A DNA stretch of 64,000 nt from Rhodococcus rhodnii. GTDB taxonomy: Bacteria > Actinomycetota > Actinomycetes > Mycobacteriales > Pseudonocardiaceae. Location of the stretch: positions 186,001 to 250,000 of the forward strand of contig JOAA01000004.1 of assembly GCA_000720375.1 (NCBI GenBank). Reading direction: 5' to 3'. Shown piece by piece: positions 8,418 through 18,497 of the stretch. Under the pieces are notes generated by a model. The model was not told the DNA's origin and did no database searches. It saw nothing but the letters and a program-made list of their open reading frames with translations. A program made the translations under genes and the position numbers. Within the stretch, counting starts at the first letter, position 1; each line of letters opens with the position of its first letter.

Positions 8418-11372
8418 ATGCGATTCGGCGTGCTCGGGCCGCTCACCGTGCACACCGCGCGCGGTGAGCCGGTCACGGTCACCCGCACGGCCGTCCGGGT
8501 TCTGCTCGCCGACCTGCTGGTTCACGCCGGTGAGCCGGTTTCGGCCGACCGGCTGATCGAGGACATCTGGGGTGCCCGGCCGCCGCGTGACCCCGCCGCC
8601 GCACTGCAGGTCCGGGTCGCTCAACTGCGCTCGGCCTTGGGTGATCGGACGCTCGTCGAATCCACTCCCGCCGGGTATCGGCTGCTTGCCCAGGACGTGG
8701 ACGCGGCCGAGTTCGTGGCGTTGACCAGGCAGGCCGCCGCGTCTCCGGCTCGACGGGCCGAACTGCTCAAGCAAGCGCTTGCTCTCTGGCGTGGGCCGGC
8801 CTACGCCGACTTCGCGGACGCCGCGTTCGCCCAGCCCGCGATCACGCGGCTGACCGAACAGCGACTGGTCGCGATCGAGGACCGTCTCGACGCACTCGAC
8901 GACTGGGACCTGGGCGAACTGGCTGAGTTGGTGGCCGCGCACCCGTTGCGGGAACGGCTGCGGGCCGTGCACATGCGAGCGTTGTACCGGGCTGGGCGGC
9001 AGAGTGAGGCGCTGGCGAGCTTCGGTGAGCTCTCGTCGTTGCTCCGGGACGAACTGGGGATCGATCCCGGGCGTGAGGTCGTCCAGCTGCACCAGCAGAT
9101 CCTGCGCCAGGACGCCGGTCTGACCAAGGCCCGCACCAACTTGCCCGCCGAGGTGTCCGAGCTGGTCGGCCGGGCCGCCGCGATCGACGACGTGGGCGCA
9201 TTGCTTGCGTCCCAACGACTTGTCACCCTGACGGGGTCTGGTGGCGTTGGCAAGACACGGCTGGCGCTCGCCACGGCGAGGCGTGTGAGCCTTCCCGACG
9301 GGGTTTGGCTCGTCGAGTTGGCAGCGGCGGGTTCCGTTGCCGAGGCAGTGCTTGTCGCGTTGGGTGTGCGTGAGTACCAGGAGCGCGCCCCGATTGACTT
9401 GGTGCTGACCGCGTTGCGGGACAAGCAACTTCTGCTTGTCCTGGACAATTGTGAGCACATGGTTCCCGAGGCCGCTGAGTTGGTCTCGCGGTTGCTGCGT
9501 ACGGCTCCAGGTGTGCGTGTGCTGACAACGAGCCAGGAGCCGCTGGGTTTGCCTGGTGAGGTGCGCTATCCCGTGCCGCCGCTTGACGAGCCTGATGCCG
9601 TTCAGTTGCTGCGCGAGCGCGTGAAGGCTTTGGGGCACACGCTTTCTGACGATCCTTTGGTGGCCGAGTTGTGCAAGCGGCTGGACGGTATCCCGCTTGC
9701 GTTGGAACTGGCAGCATCCCGTGTTCCCGCGCTGGGCGTTGCCGAGTTGGTTGCCAGACTTGACGATCGGTTCCGTCTGCTGACTGACGGCTATCGCGAT
9801 GCGCCGCCTCGTCAACGCACACTGCGGGCGGTCCTCGACTGGAGTTGGGGCCTGCTCTCCGAGCAGGAACAGGCCGTCCTGCGCAGGCTTTCCGTGCACG
9901 TCGAGGGATGCACGTTGGCGGCGGCTGAGGCAGTGAGCGGTCTGGACGTCCTTGACCAGCTCACGACGTTGGCGCAACGCAGCCTCGTCGTGGTGACGCA
10001 TGATCCGTCACCGCGGTATCGGTTGCTGGAGTCCGTCGCGCAGTACAGCCTCGAACGTCTCACCTCGGCAGGCGAGGAGCCGGAAATCCGGCAACGCCAC
10101 CAGGACTGGTATCTCCGGTTGGCTGAAGACGCGCGTGACCAGCTGTACGGGCCAGGCCAGCAGCAATGGATCACCACCTTGGACCGTGAATCAGCCAACT
10201 TGCGTGCCGCGTTGGACACCATGATCCGATCCGGTGCTGCCGATCCCGCGTTGCGGCTGGCCAATGCACTCACTGGGTACTGGTTCCTTCGTGGCAGGCG
10301 CGCGGAATCCACCCGTGCTCTGAACTCCGCGCTCGCGTTGGGTGGATCTCCGCAACTGCGTGCCCAGTCCAGGATCTGGCAGCTGGGCTTGGATCTGCTT
10401 GCCGGGCAAGGGGCCGATCGGGTCGCCGCGTGTGAAGCCGCGTTGCGTGCTTACGAAGGCCCTGAGGAAGGCCTGCACCGGGCGGAGTGGTTCTTGGGCT
10501 ACGCGCTCTTCACAACCGGTGAGCTGACCGCAAGCGAGGACCTCATTTCCCGGGCCCTTGCCGGGTTCAAGGACGATCTGTGGGGCGAGGCCGTCGCCCT
10601 CGGCGTCCGCGCCGACCAGGCCCTGCTGCGCGGCGATCTGTCCACTGTGGAGGAGGCTGGCCGACGGAGTGTCCGGCTGCTCGAGGAGATCGGGGACAAG
10701 TGGGGGCAGTCCCAGGTCGTGTCGCCACTGGCGTCGCTGGCCGAGATCAATGGGGATTACGAGCGGGCGGAGCGGTTGCACACCGAAGGACTGCGGCTGG
10801 CCGAGGACCTCGGCCTGTGGACGGACGTTGCCGAGCGGCTCACCGGCCTCGGCCGTCTGCGGCTGCTCGCCGGCGACTACCGCGGTGCGTGGGACCTGCA
10901 CGAACGCGCGATGCGGCTGGCCGCCGAGCATTCGTACGAGCCGGGCGTGGTGCACGCGGAACTCGGGCTGGCATTGGGTGCACGGCGGGAAGGCAAGCTG
11001 GACATCGCCGAGACGCTCTTCCAGAACGTGCTGGACTGGCACCGTCAAGCCGACTACACGCCCGGCGACGCGTTGATCCTCGCCGAACTCGGCTTCATCG
11101 CCGAGTTGCGAGGCGACGCACGCAAAGCCATGGACCTGCACCAGAAGTCCTTGGCGGAAGCCGAGAAGACCGGTGATGCCCGCGCGGTGGCGCTCGCCCT
11201 GGAAGGTCTCGCGGGCGCGCACGCACTCGATGGTTCACCTGCGCGGGCAGCCGAACTGCTGGACAAGGCAGCTGCGGCACGGCAAGCCGTCGGTGCGCCG
11301 TTGCCGAAGGCCGAACGGTCCGATGTGGACCGGATCACCGCGGCGATCCGCCGGGCACAAGCTGCGGAGTAG
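8418..11372 (+). CDS. AfsR-type regulator (wHTH-BTAD-NB-ARC-TPR), exporter-linked
   Basis: 984 aa from the ATG at 8418, chosen because MRFGVLGPLTV is the conserved start of this family; longer upstream reading frame is non-coding. Domains: OmpR-like winged helix (about 1-90), BTAD (about 90-240), and NB-ARC ATPase with P-loop GSGGVGKTR near 274 and Walker B LLLVLDNCEHM near 341. A GxP-like LPLALEL/IPLALELAAS motif follows, then TPR-like helices from about 600 to the end. It likely couples ligand or protein sensing by the TPRs and ATP turnover to activation of the divergent MFS gene. Its 3' end overlaps the EamA gene by 38 bp. Confidence 0.88.
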   Translation: MRFGVLGPLTVHTARGEPVTVTRTAVRVLLADLLVHAGEPVSADRLIEDIWGARPPRDPAAALQVRVAQLRSALGDRTLVESTPAGYRLLAQDVDAAEFVALTRQAAASPARRAELLKQALALWRGPAYADFADAAFAQPAITRLTEQRLVAIEDRLDALDDWDLGELAELVAAHPLRERLRAVHMRALYRAGRQSEALASFGELSSLLRDELGIDPGREVVQLHQQILRQDAGLTKARTNLPAEVSELVGRAAAIDDVGALLASQRLVTLTGSGGVGKTRLALATARRVSLPDGVWLVELAAAGSVAEAVLVALGVREYQERAPIDLVLTALRDKQLLLVLDNCEHMVPEAAELVSRLLRTAPGVRVLTTSQEPLGLPGEVRYPVPPLDEPDAVQLLRERVKALGHTLSDDPLVAELCKRLDGIPLALELAASRVPALGVAELVARLDDRFRLLTDGYRDAPPRQRTLRAVLDWSWGLLSEQEQAVLRRLSVHVEGCTLAAAEAVSGLDVLDQLTTLAQRSLVVVTHDPSPRYRLLESVAQYSLERLTSAGEEPEIRQRHQDWYLRLAEDARDQLYGPGQQQWITTLDRESANLRAALDTMIRSGAADPALRLANALTGYWFLRGRRAESTRALNSALALGGSPQLRAQSRIWQLGLDLLAGQGADRVAACEAALRAYEGPEEGLHRAEWFLGYALFTTGELTASEDLISRALAGFKDDLWGEAVALGVRADQALLRGDLSTVEEAGRRSVRLLEEIGDKWGQSQVVSPLASLAEINGDYERAERLHTEGLRLAEDLGLWTDVAERLTGLGRLRLLAGDYRGAWDLHERAMRLAAEHSYEPGVVHAELGLALGARREGKLDIAETLFQNVLDWHRQADYTPGDALILAELGFIAELRGDARKAMDLHQKSLAEAEKTGDARAVALALEGLAGAHALDGSPARAAELLDKAAAARQAVGAPLPKAERSDVDRITAAIRRAQAAE

Positions 11373-12258
11373 CACTTCGAGACTTGGCTACAGTTGCCAG
11401 GAACGCACCGGCGAGCATGGCAGCGGCACCGATTGCCTGCACGGGCGTGATCGACTCACCGAGCACGGCCCACGCCCCGAGCAACCCGAAGACCGGTACC
11501 AGGAACATCGCCGAGGACGCCGTGGCCGGGCCGACCGTCCGGACGGCCTCGTAGTACATGACGTAGGCCAACGCGGTCGGCAAGACAGCCAAGTACGCCT
11601 GGTTGAGCCAGAATCCAGCGTCCAAAGCGGACCACTGCACGTCCCCGAAGAACGGCACCGCAACCACTGCCAACGCCAACGCGCCCGCTGTCGTGGCGAA
11701 GGTCGTTACCGTGAACGCGGGCAACCGGCTCAACAGAGGCGCGCCGAGGATCGTGTACCCCGCCCAGCACCCAGCCGCACCGAGGAACAGCAGGTCACCG
11801 GCCAGCCGAGCGGTCCCGCCGCCGGGAATTCCGATGAAGAACACCGTCGCTCCGGCCACCGCGACGGCCAACCCCGTGACCGACCTGACAGTGAGCTTTC
11901 GACGTCCAAGCAGGGCAGTCACGGCGACCGTGATCACTGGCGCGGTCACCGGCACGATCACGCTGCCGTCCGCGGAAGGCGCGAGCGAGAGCGCCAGGAA
12001 GAAGAACGAGTTGTAGCCGAACATCCCCAGCATGCCCAGGCCCGCGACCTTGCCGAGGTCCTTGCCGCCGATCCCCCGCCGCGTGGTGTGCAGCGCCAGC
12101 AGGACGACCGCGCCGAGGCCGAACCGGAAGAACGCCGCGACCTGCGGCGGCACCTCGCTCACCCCGAGCTTCGACGACGCGAACGCGCTCCCCCAGAGCG
12201 CCATGACCAGCACGAGCATCAGATACGTACGCACGGTGAGAATCGTGCGCGCCGCCAT
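11335..12258 (-). CDS. EamA (DMT) family metabolite exporter
   Basis: 307 aa from the ATG at 12258; the longer frame upstream would run into the AraC promoter. Ten hydrophobic helices in two EamA repeats. The first starts LMLVLVMALWGSAFASSKLG, and the second contains GDLLFLGAAGCWAGYTIL. These are typical of drug/metabolite transporters of the RhaT/YdcZ-like class. It exports small metabolites, amino acids or drugs; substrate unknown. It is divergent from the AraC gene at 12299 (40-bp gap), which probably regulates it. Confidence 0.85.
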   Translation of the reverse strand: MAARTILTVRTYLMLVLVMALWGSAFASSKLGVSEVPPQVAAFFRFGLGAVVLLALHTTRRGIGGKDLGKVAGLGMLGMFGYNSFFFLALSLAPSADGSVIVPVTAPVITVAVTALLGRRKLTVRSVTGLAVAVAGATVFFIGIPGGGTARLAGDLLFLGAAGCWAGYTILGAPLLSRLPAFTVTTFATTAGALALAVVAVPFFGDVQWSALDAGFWLNQAYLAVLPTALAYVMYYEAVRTVGPATASSAMFLVPVFGLLGAWAVLGESITPVQAIGAAAMLAGAFLATVAKSRSATPQLVPGGSPR

Positions 12259-12298
12259 ATTCGCTGGTCTTGAACGCTCGTGCGCGCACAATGGAGGT

Positions 12299-13099
12299 GT
12301 GGAGTGGGTTCGGTACCGGCGGCTGGCAGATCGTCCTGTCGAGGCCATGCATGCCCACTTCGAGCAGCACAGGTATCACATGCACAGCCACGACAGTTAC
12401 TCGTTCGGCCTGACCGACGACGGCGCGCAAACGTTCGGCTGCCGTGGCTCCCGACGCACCAGCGCGGCGGGCATGGTAATGGCGTTCAACCCGGACGAAC
12501 CGCACGACGGCCGGGCCGAGACCGACCTTGGCTTCACGTACCGGATCATCCACATCGACCCATCGCTGGTCAGCGAGGTGCTGTCGGACCAGGCCGGTCG
12601 CCCGGCCGGACTGCCGCTGTTCACCGAGCCGGTGCTGTACGACCCGGTCCTGGCCGGTGCGCTGAACCGGATGTACAACAGCCTCGCGCCGGAGGCGACG
12701 GCCCTTGCCAGGGACGAGGCCCTGGCCGAGACCGTCGCCGCGATGGTCCGCCGGGCCGCGATGTCGGCACCGGCCGCTGTCACGCAGCCGATGCCGAACG
12801 TCCAGCGCGCCCGTGACCTGCTCGACCAGGAGTATCTGTCCCCGCTGAGCGCTGACGACCTCGCGACCGCCGCCGGGTGCAGCCGGTTCGCCTTGTACCG
12901 CGCGTTCAAGACGACCTACGGCATGACTCCCAGCGACTACCAGCGGCAGCTTCGCCTTCGCTCCGCCCGCCGCCTGCTCCGTGCCGGTGTCGCTCCCGCT
13001 GAGGCAGCCGTCCAGTCCGGTTTCGCCGACCAGGCCCACCTGACCAGGTGGTTCCGCCGCTACTACGGGGTCACTCCTGGGACGTACCAGCGCGCGTGA
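12299..13099 (+). CDS. AraC-family transcriptional regulator
   Basis: 266 aa from GTG 12299. The start is uncertain: a GGAGG lies only 1 nt upstream, so a leaderless or ATG start at the VEAMHAH position is possible. The N-terminal cupin sensor has [20 protein letters not shown] and [14 protein letters not shown] (about 25-75). The C-terminal double HTH (about 165-262) has [20 protein letters not shown] and the [20 protein letters not shown] signature. It probably activates the divergent EamA exporter in response to its substrate. It overlaps the convergent SDR gene by 29 bp. Confidence 0.8.
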   Translation: MEWVRYRRLADRPVEAMHAHFEQHRYHMHSHDSYSFGLTDDGAQTFGCRGSRRTSAAGMVMAFNPDEPHDGRAETDLGFTYRIIHIDPSLVSEVLSDQAGRPAGLPLFTEPVLYDPVLAGALNRMYNSLAPEATALARDEALAETVAAMVRRAAMSAPAAVTQPMPNVQRARDLLDQEYLSPLSADDLATAAGCSRFALYRAFKTTYGMTPSDYQRQLRLRSARRLLRAGVAPAEAAVQSGFADQAHLTRWFRRYYGVTPGTYQRA

Positions 13100-13805
13100 T
13101 CCCCTGGCCGATGCCGCCGTCGATGGTCAGCCTGGCTCCGGTCGTGAAGGTCGCGTCGAATGCGAGGAACAACACGGCCGTGGCCACTTCCTCGACCGTG
13201 CCGTGCCGCTTCATCGGCGTGACCTCGTCACCCAGCGCCATGAAGCCCTTACGGTCCTCTTCGGACAGACCGGTGATGCCCATCGTCGGTGTGTCGATGA
13301 ATCCTGGGCTGATCACGTTGACCCTGATCCCTCGCGGCAACAACGCACCCGCGATGCCTTTGGCCATGGCGCGGATCGCTCCCTTGGAGCCGGAGTAGAC
13401 GGTCATCTCGTCGGCACCGCCTTCGTCGGCGACCGACGTGGTGAACACGATCGAGCCGCCGTCCTGGATCAACGGAGCCAACCGCTGGGTGACGAAGAAC
13501 GGTCCTTTCGTGTTCACCGCGAAGCTCTCGTCGTAGGAGGCCTCGCTGACCTGCATGAACGGTTCGAGCCGGGCGATTCCGGCGTTCACGAAGAGGAAGT
13601 CGATCCGGCCGAGCTTCCCCTCGACGATCCGGCCGAGCGCCTCGATGTCCGCCATGCCGGTCACATCGCTGCGGACCACGTGCGCCGAGGTCCGCACCGC
13701 GTCGACGTTCCGGCCGGTCAGCAACACTTCGACGCCACGCTTGAGCAACGCTTCGACGACCGCGTGACCCATTCCGTGCGTGCCGCCGATCACCACGGCC
13801 TTCAT
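13071..13805 (-). CDS. short-chain dehydrogenase/reductase
   Basis: 244 aa from the ATG at 13805, which overlaps the stop of the IRED gene (ATGA). Classical SDR features: cofactor motif [10 protein letters not shown] (about 7-16), FVNAGIA (NAG motif), catalytic Ser in VFTTSVAD and YxxxK ([10 protein letters not shown]), then [10 protein letters not shown]. An Arg after the first glycine motif (TGRN) suggests NADP. It likely oxidises or reduces an alcohol/ketone. Translational coupling with an imine reductase suggests consecutive redox steps on the same substrate, and both probably answer to the regulator at 14570. Confidence 0.85.
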   Translation of the reverse strand: MKAVVIGGTHGMGHAVVEALLKRGVEVLLTGRNVDAVRTSAHVVRSDVTGMADIEALGRIVEGKLGRIDFLFVNAGIARLEPFMQVSEASYDESFAVNTKGPFFVTQRLAPLIQDGGSIVFTTSVADEGGADEMTVYSGSKGAIRAMAKGIAGALLPRGIRVNVISPGFIDTPTMGITGLSEEDRKGFMALGDEVTPMKRHGTVEEVATAVLFLAFDATFTTGARLTIDGGIGQGITRAGTSQE

Positions 13806-14521
13806 CGCAGGTGTCCCGGCTGTCCCAGACCAAGGTCCTCGTTGGCCTCGATGATGTTGCCGATCGCCACGGCTTGCATGTCGTCCGGGGATTGCGGATC
13901 GCTCTGGCCCAGCACCGGGATCGCGACCATGGTCGACGTCAGCCACGGGATCAGCAGGGTTTCCACGAAGTCGCCCCTGTTCGCGCCGACCATGTCCAGC
14001 GCGTGCTTCGCTCCGGCGAACTGGCCGTACATCGCGCTGAGCAGTGCCAGGTCATACAGCGCGGCGAGTCCCGGATCTTCTCCCACGAACCTGCTCTGCC
14101 CCAGCACGTTCAACGTGTCCTGATAATTGTCAAAGACCGTGCGCGACCCGCTGTAGAGCACGATCGCCTCAGGTGTGCCGATCATCTGCGGGACAGCCAT
14201 GATCCCGCCGTCCAGATAGTCACCTCGGACGAATTCCCTGGCGTGCGCGGGCGTGCCGTTGGTCAGGTTGACCACGGCCTTGCCGGTCAGGTCGATGGGA
14301 TCCAGAACCTCACGCGCGGCCTTGTAGTCGAGCACGCACACGACAACGACCTCGCTGGCAGCGACCGCTTCCGCGGCGGTCGGAGCATGGGTCGCGCCCT
14401 CGACGACCTTTCCTGGCGTGCGATTCCACACGGTCGTCGGGTGACCGTTGCTTACGAACGTCTCGGCCAACGTCTCGCCCATTGCACCAAGACCGATGAC
14501 CGTCACTGATTGCTTACTCAC
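13802..14521 (-). CDS. imine reductase-like oxidoreductase, C-terminally short
   Basis: 239 aa, GTG start. The 6PGDH-like Rossmann domain has [15 protein letters not shown] and [10 protein letters not shown] (NADPH-type). The interdomain helix has [22 protein letters not shown], with Asp157 at the position that is Asp or Tyr in imine reductases. The homologues at 22959-26351 are 278-292 aa; this one lacks the last ~45-50 residues and ends [17 protein letters not shown]. The tail runs straight into the ATGA overlap with the SDR gene, suggesting a 3' truncation that fused the two genes into one coupled unit. Imine or enamine reduction is inferred from family. Confidence 0.8.
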   Translation of the reverse strand: MSKQSVTVIGLGAMGETLAETFVSNGHPTTVWNRTPGKVVEGATHAPTAAEAVAASEVVVVCVLDYKAAREVLDPIDLTGKAVVNLTNGTPAHAREFVRGDYLDGGIMAVPQMIGTPEAIVLYSGSRTVFDNYQDTLNVLGQSRFVGEDPGLAALYDLALLSAMYGQFAGAKHALDMVGANRGDFVETLLIPWLTSTMVAIPVLGQSDPQSPDDMQAVAIGNIIEANEDLGLGQPGHLR

Positions 14522-14542
14522 GCTGTCAGCCTGCGGAAACGC

Positions 14543-14563
14543 GGTCTAGGTCTGGTCTAGGCT
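14543..14563. promoter_or_regulatory. 11-bp direct repeat and leaderless promoter of the second AfsR-type gene
   Basis: GGTCTAGG is perfectly repeated at 14543-14550 and 14554-14561, an 11-bp period. TAGGCT (14558-14563) overlaps the second copy and forms a -10 box 6 nt before the GTG at 14570, so the regulator mRNA is probably leaderless. The 48-bp gap is shared with the divergent IRED gene. A bound regulator would cover its own promoter and could activate the other direction. Confidence 0.55.
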
Positions 14564-14569
14564 GAGACT

Positions 14570-17320
14570 GTGCGGTTCGGGGTGCTCGGTCCAGTGCAGG
14601 TGTGGGCGGACGGTGAACCGGTGCGGATCGCGGAGACCAAGGTCCGTGCGTTGCTGGCCGATCTCCTGACGCACGAGGGCAAGCTGGTCACCACCGACCG
14701 GCTGATCGAGGACCTGTGGGGCGGCCAGTTGCCCGCGAACCCGAAGAACACCTTGCAGACCCGCGTCTGGCAACTGCGCAAAGCGATCGGCGCGGACCGC
14801 GTGATCTCCCATCCGTCCGGCTATCAGCTGCGTGTCGACCCCGACGAAGTCGACATGTTCCGGTTCGAAGCCCTGGTCGCCCAGGCACGCCAGGAACCAC
14901 CCGCGGCCAGGGCACGCTTGCTGGCAGAGGCGCTGCAGCTGTGGCGTGGACCGGCCTTCGAGGACGCCGACTTCGCCCGGCCGGTGATCGAGCGGCTGGA
15001 CGACCTGCGGTTGGCGGCGTTGGAGGATCAGGCGGAGGCGAGGCTGGAGCTGGGCGAAGACGTGTCCCTGAGCGACTTGGTATCCCGGCATCCGTTGCGG
15101 GAACGGTTGCGCGGCTTGCACATGCGCGCTCTGCACCGTGCCGGGCGGCAAACCGAAGCCCTGGAGAGCTATCACCAGCTGCGTCGGCTGCTCGCCGAAG
15201 AACTCGGGGTGGATCCGAGCCCGGAACTCAGCAGCGTGTACCAGTCGATTCTGGCGCAGAAGACCAACCTGCCGGCCCCAGTGTCACCGCTGATCGGACG
15301 CGCCCAGGCGATCGCTGAGACGCGGGAGGCGTTGCGCGAAGGCCGGTTGGTGACGTTGACCGGCCCGGGCGGCGTCGGCAAGACCCGGCTCGCCATCGAA
15401 GTCGCAGGCAGTCTGTCCTTTTCAGACGGTGTCTGGCTGGCCGACCTGACCTCAGCCACCCACGTGCTCGACGTTGTGGCGCAGGTCCTCAACGTTCGCG
15501 GCCGACTGGTCGACGCACTGCGCACAAGACGGCTCCTGCTGGTCCTGGACAACTGCGAGCACCTGATCGCGGAGGCGGCCGACCTGGCGCAGGAGCTCCT
15601 GCATGCCGCACCCCACCTGCACATCCTCGCGACCAGCCAAGAACCCCTGGCGGTGGACGGCGAACAAGTCCTGCCAGTGGAACCGCTCGACGAGGCCAGC
15701 GCCGTCGAGCTGTTCCGGAAACGTGCTCGTCTATCCACAGTGGACCCGGACGTCCGGGCCATCTGCCGTCGGCTGGACGGGATTCCCCTGGCACTGGAAC
15801 TGGCTGCGACTCGCGTACGGGCGTTGGGTGTTCGTGAACTCGCTGCCCGGCTTGACGACCGGTTCGCCGTCCTGACCGGGGAACGGCGTGGCGCACCGGC
15901 ACGGCAGCAGACCCTGCGCGCGATGATCGACTGGAGTTGGGGCCTGCTCACTCCGGAAGAGCAGGTCGTGCTGCGCCGGTTGTCCGTGACCGCCGACGGT
16001 TGCACACTCGATGCCGCGGTCGACCTCACCGGCGGTAGCGTGGATGTCCTGGCACGCTTGGTGGATCGGTCACTCGTGGTCATGCCTCGGTACCGGCTGC
16101 TGGAATCCGTCGCGGCCTACAGTCAGGAACGGCTGGCCGAAGCGGGCGAGCTCGAGTGGATGCGGCAACGGCATCGGACGTACTACACAGAGCTGGCCGA
16201 GGAGGCTTCAAAGCATCTACGCGGTCACAGTCAGCAGGAGTGGCTGCAGAAGCTGGACGTCGAGTCGGCGAACTTCCGGCGCGCTCTCAATCCTCGCCTC
16301 GCGCATGCCTTGAGCTGGTACTGGTTCCTGCGTGGCCGGTTCGGTGAAGCGCAGCGGGCGTTCGAACGTGACGATTCACCGACCGCACGCGCCTGGTACG
16401 CCGGGTTCACGCTCTTGATCCGCGATAGCGCGCAGCCCGAGATCCCTGATGGCGACATCGACCCGCGCGCCCGGTGGTTCCTGACCTATGCCCAACGCGG
16501 GTTCAACGGCGGCATGGAATTCGACGAACCCCAGGACTCCTGGGACAGGGCGATCGCGTTGTACACCAAGGCGACATCCGCGTTCGCCCGCGGCGACTTC
16601 CAGACCGCGCAGGACTTGGGCGAACAGAGCCGGGCGCTGTTTCGTGAGCTGGGCGACGGCTGGGGCCAGGTCAAGGCTGCCCAAGTGCTTGCTTGGCTGG
16701 CCGAGGCCCGGGGCGACTATGCGGAATCCGTGCGGCTACACGAGAACGCCCTGCGCGTCGCCGAAGAGCTGGGGTTGTGGACCGAGGCCTCGTACGAACT
16801 GTCCGGCCTTGGCCGAATCGCCTTGCTGCGAGGCGACTACCGGACAGCCGACGAGTTGCACACTCGGGCCGCGCGGCTGGCGTCCGAGCAGTCCCACCAG
16901 CGTGGAGTGCAGTTCGCCGAGGTCGGCCTTGGCCTGAGCGCACGCCGGCAAGGCAACCTCGACGAGGCCTCGAAACACTTCCGCACCTGGCTCGACTGGT
17001 GCCGCCGCTGGGGCGGTGACGCCGGAACCGCGTTGATCCTCGCCGAACTCGGCTTCATCGCCGAACAACGCGGCACTGCCGACGCGGCGTTGGCATTGCA
17101 CGAAGAGGGACTTGGCGTGGCACGGGCCACCGAGGACCCGCGAGCCGTCGCGCTTGCCCTCGAAGGTCTCGCGGGTGCGCATGCCCTTGCCGGGCGGACT
17201 GCCCAAGCCGCCGAACTGCTGGCCGAGGCAGACCAGCTCAGGCAGTCCGTTGGCGCCCCGCTACCCCCAGGCGAACGGGGCGACGTCGACCGGATCCGCG
17301 AGCGAATCAACCAGGCGTAG
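14570..17320 (+). CDS. AfsR-type regulator (wHTH-BTAD-NB-ARC-TPR), IRED/SDR-linked
   Basis: 916 aa, GTG start opening with the family motif MRFGVLGPVQV. Winged helix about 1-85, BTAD about 90-235, P-loop GPGGVGKTR near 266, Walker B LLLVLDNCEHL near 326, IPLALELAATRVRALG after it, and TPR-like repeats to the C-terminus (LASEQSHQRG, AELGFIAEQRGTADAALALHEE). It closely parallels the proteins at 8418 and 26436 along the whole length, so the three are paralogues. It is divergent from the truncated IRED plus SDR pair, its likely targets. The stop overlaps the ABC permease gene by 14 bp. Confidence 0.88.
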   Translation: MRFGVLGPVQVWADGEPVRIAETKVRALLADLLTHEGKLVTTDRLIEDLWGGQLPANPKNTLQTRVWQLRKAIGADRVISHPSGYQLRVDPDEVDMFRFEALVAQARQEPPAARARLLAEALQLWRGPAFEDADFARPVIERLDDLRLAALEDQAEARLELGEDVSLSDLVSRHPLRERLRGLHMRALHRAGRQTEALESYHQLRRLLAEELGVDPSPELSSVYQSILAQKTNLPAPVSPLIGRAQAIAETREALREGRLVTLTGPGGVGKTRLAIEVAGSLSFSDGVWLADLTSATHVLDVVAQVLNVRGRLVDALRTRRLLLVLDNCEHLIAEAADLAQELLHAAPHLHILATSQEPLAVDGEQVLPVEPLDEASAVELFRKRARLSTVDPDVRAICRRLDGIPLALELAATRVRALGVRELAARLDDRFAVLTGERRGAPARQQTLRAMIDWSWGLLTPEEQVVLRRLSVTADGCTLDAAVDLTGGSVDVLARLVDRSLVVMPRYRLLESVAAYSQERLAEAGELEWMRQRHRTYYTELAEEASKHLRGHSQQEWLQKLDVESANFRRALNPRLAHALSWYWFLRGRFGEAQRAFERDDSPTARAWYAGFTLLIRDSAQPEIPDGDIDPRARWFLTYAQRGFNGGMEFDEPQDSWDRAIALYTKATSAFARGDFQTAQDLGEQSRALFRELGDGWGQVKAAQVLAWLAEARGDYAESVRLHENALRVAEELGLWTEASYELSGLGRIALLRGDYRTADELHTRAARLASEQSHQRGVQFAEVGLGLSARRQGNLDEASKHFRTWLDWCRRWGGDAGTALILAELGFIAEQRGTADAALALHEEGLGVARATEDPRAVALALEGLAGAHALAGRTAQAAELLAEADQLRQSVGAPLPPGERGDVDRIRERINQA

Positions 17321-18497
17321 CAAGGGCTTCGGTCGGTGCGAGGCGGGCAGCGCGGATCGCGGGATAGAGCCCGGCGACCGCGCCGATCAGCAACGTCGCC
17401 ACCACACCACCCGCGGTCGCCCAGGCCGGAACGACCGATGGCCACGACTGCGTCGCCGAATACAAGGCCGTTACGGCAATCCCGATGAGCACCCCGCCGA
17501 TCCCGCCGAGTGCGGACAGCAGCAGCGATTCGGCCAGGAACTGCAGGCGGATCTGCCCGCGAGTCGCCCCGAACGACCGGCGTAGCCCGATTTCGGCCCG
17601 GCGTTCCAGCACCGAGATGACCATCGTGTTGGCCACGCCCACGCCGCCGACCAGCAGCGCGACCGCGCCCAAGCCCAGCAGCAGGCCCGTGAAGGCCTGA
17701 TCGGTGGCTTCGCGAGCGGCGAGGGCGTCCGATGGCCTGGACACCTTGACCTCGCCCGGTGACTCCGGGTTCGCCGTCGCCGCCAGCAATGCCTGTACCG
17801 CCTCGACACTCTTGTCCTGCGCCCGCGTGTACACGGTCGTCGGATGCCCATCGAAGTCCAAATAGGACTCCGCGACGGGCCAGCCGATCAACGCTGCCGA
17901 GTCCAGCTCGGGAGCGAGCGGCACCGGTCGCAGGATGCCGATCACCGTGAACCATTTGCCGCCGAGATAGACCTGGACACCAGGTGTGCCGATGCCGAGG
18001 CGCTTGGCCGTCGACGCGCCCAGCACTGTCGCCGGGAAGTTCGCCGTTGCCGCGTTCAGCCAGGTTCCGTGGGCCAGCTCGGCTCCCACTGTCCTTGGCA
18101 GATCCAGGTGCGCGGCCTGGATCGCGATCCCGCCGGACTGGCCGACGGGTATCCGATCGGACCGGTATGCGTTGACGTCCGGGACTTTGCCGGTCGCCGC
18201 CACTTCGATGACGGCGTCCATCCGCCGGATCATCGCGATGGACTCGTTCGGCAGTGTGGCGGCGCCGCCGAACAACGTGGTGCCTGGCGCCACCGTCAGC
18301 AGGTTCGTTCCCAGCGCCGCGAGCCTGCGGTCGACTTCGGCGCGGCTGGACGACGAAATGCCCACGACTGCTGTCATCGCGGCGATGCCGATCGCGATGC
18401 CCAATGCTGACAGGAAGGCCCGCAGCGGTCTCGTCCGAAGCCCAGCGCCACCGACTCTCAGCACATCACGGAAGCGCAATCGTGCCGGAGTGAGCAT
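17307..18497 (-). CDS. MacB/FtsX-type ABC transporter permease
   Basis: 396 aa. One N-terminal helix after RTRPLRAFLSALGIAIGIAAMTAVVG is followed by a large extracytoplasmic MacB-PCD-like domain (about 45-260). Three C-terminal FtsX helices follow, with TMVISVLERRAEIGLRRSFGATRGQI, the signature coupling region. It is the membrane part of an exporter or mechanotransmission system with the ATPase at 18498 (adjacent, no gap) and the adaptor at 19151. MacAB-like systems export peptides, lipoproteins or antibiotics. The target here is unknown. Confidence 0.85.
   Translation of the reverse strand: MLTPARLRFRDVLRVGGAGLRTRPLRAFLSALGIAIGIAAMTAVVGISSSSRAEVDRRLAALGTNLLTVAPGTTLFGGAATLPNESIAMIRRMDAVIEVAATGKVPDVNAYRSDRIPVGQSGGIAIQAAHLDLPRTVGAELAHGTWLNAATANFPATVLGASTAKRLGIGTPGVQVYLGGKWFTVIGILRPVPLAPELDSAALIGWPVAESYLDFDGHPTTVYTRAQDKSVEAVQALLAATANPESPGEVKVSRPSDALAAREATDQAFTGLLLGLGAVALLVGGVGVANTMVISVLERRAEIGLRRSFGATRGQIRLQFLAESLLLSALGGIGGVLIGIAVTALYSATQSWPSVVPAWATAGGVVATLLIGAVAGLYPAIRAARLAPTEALATPG

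Noticed and set aside
8385..10001. 538-aa reverse-strand ORF opposite the first AfsR-type gene
   Set aside because: Antisense shadow; Gln/Arg-rich with no domain, while the other strand holds P-loop and BTAD motifs.
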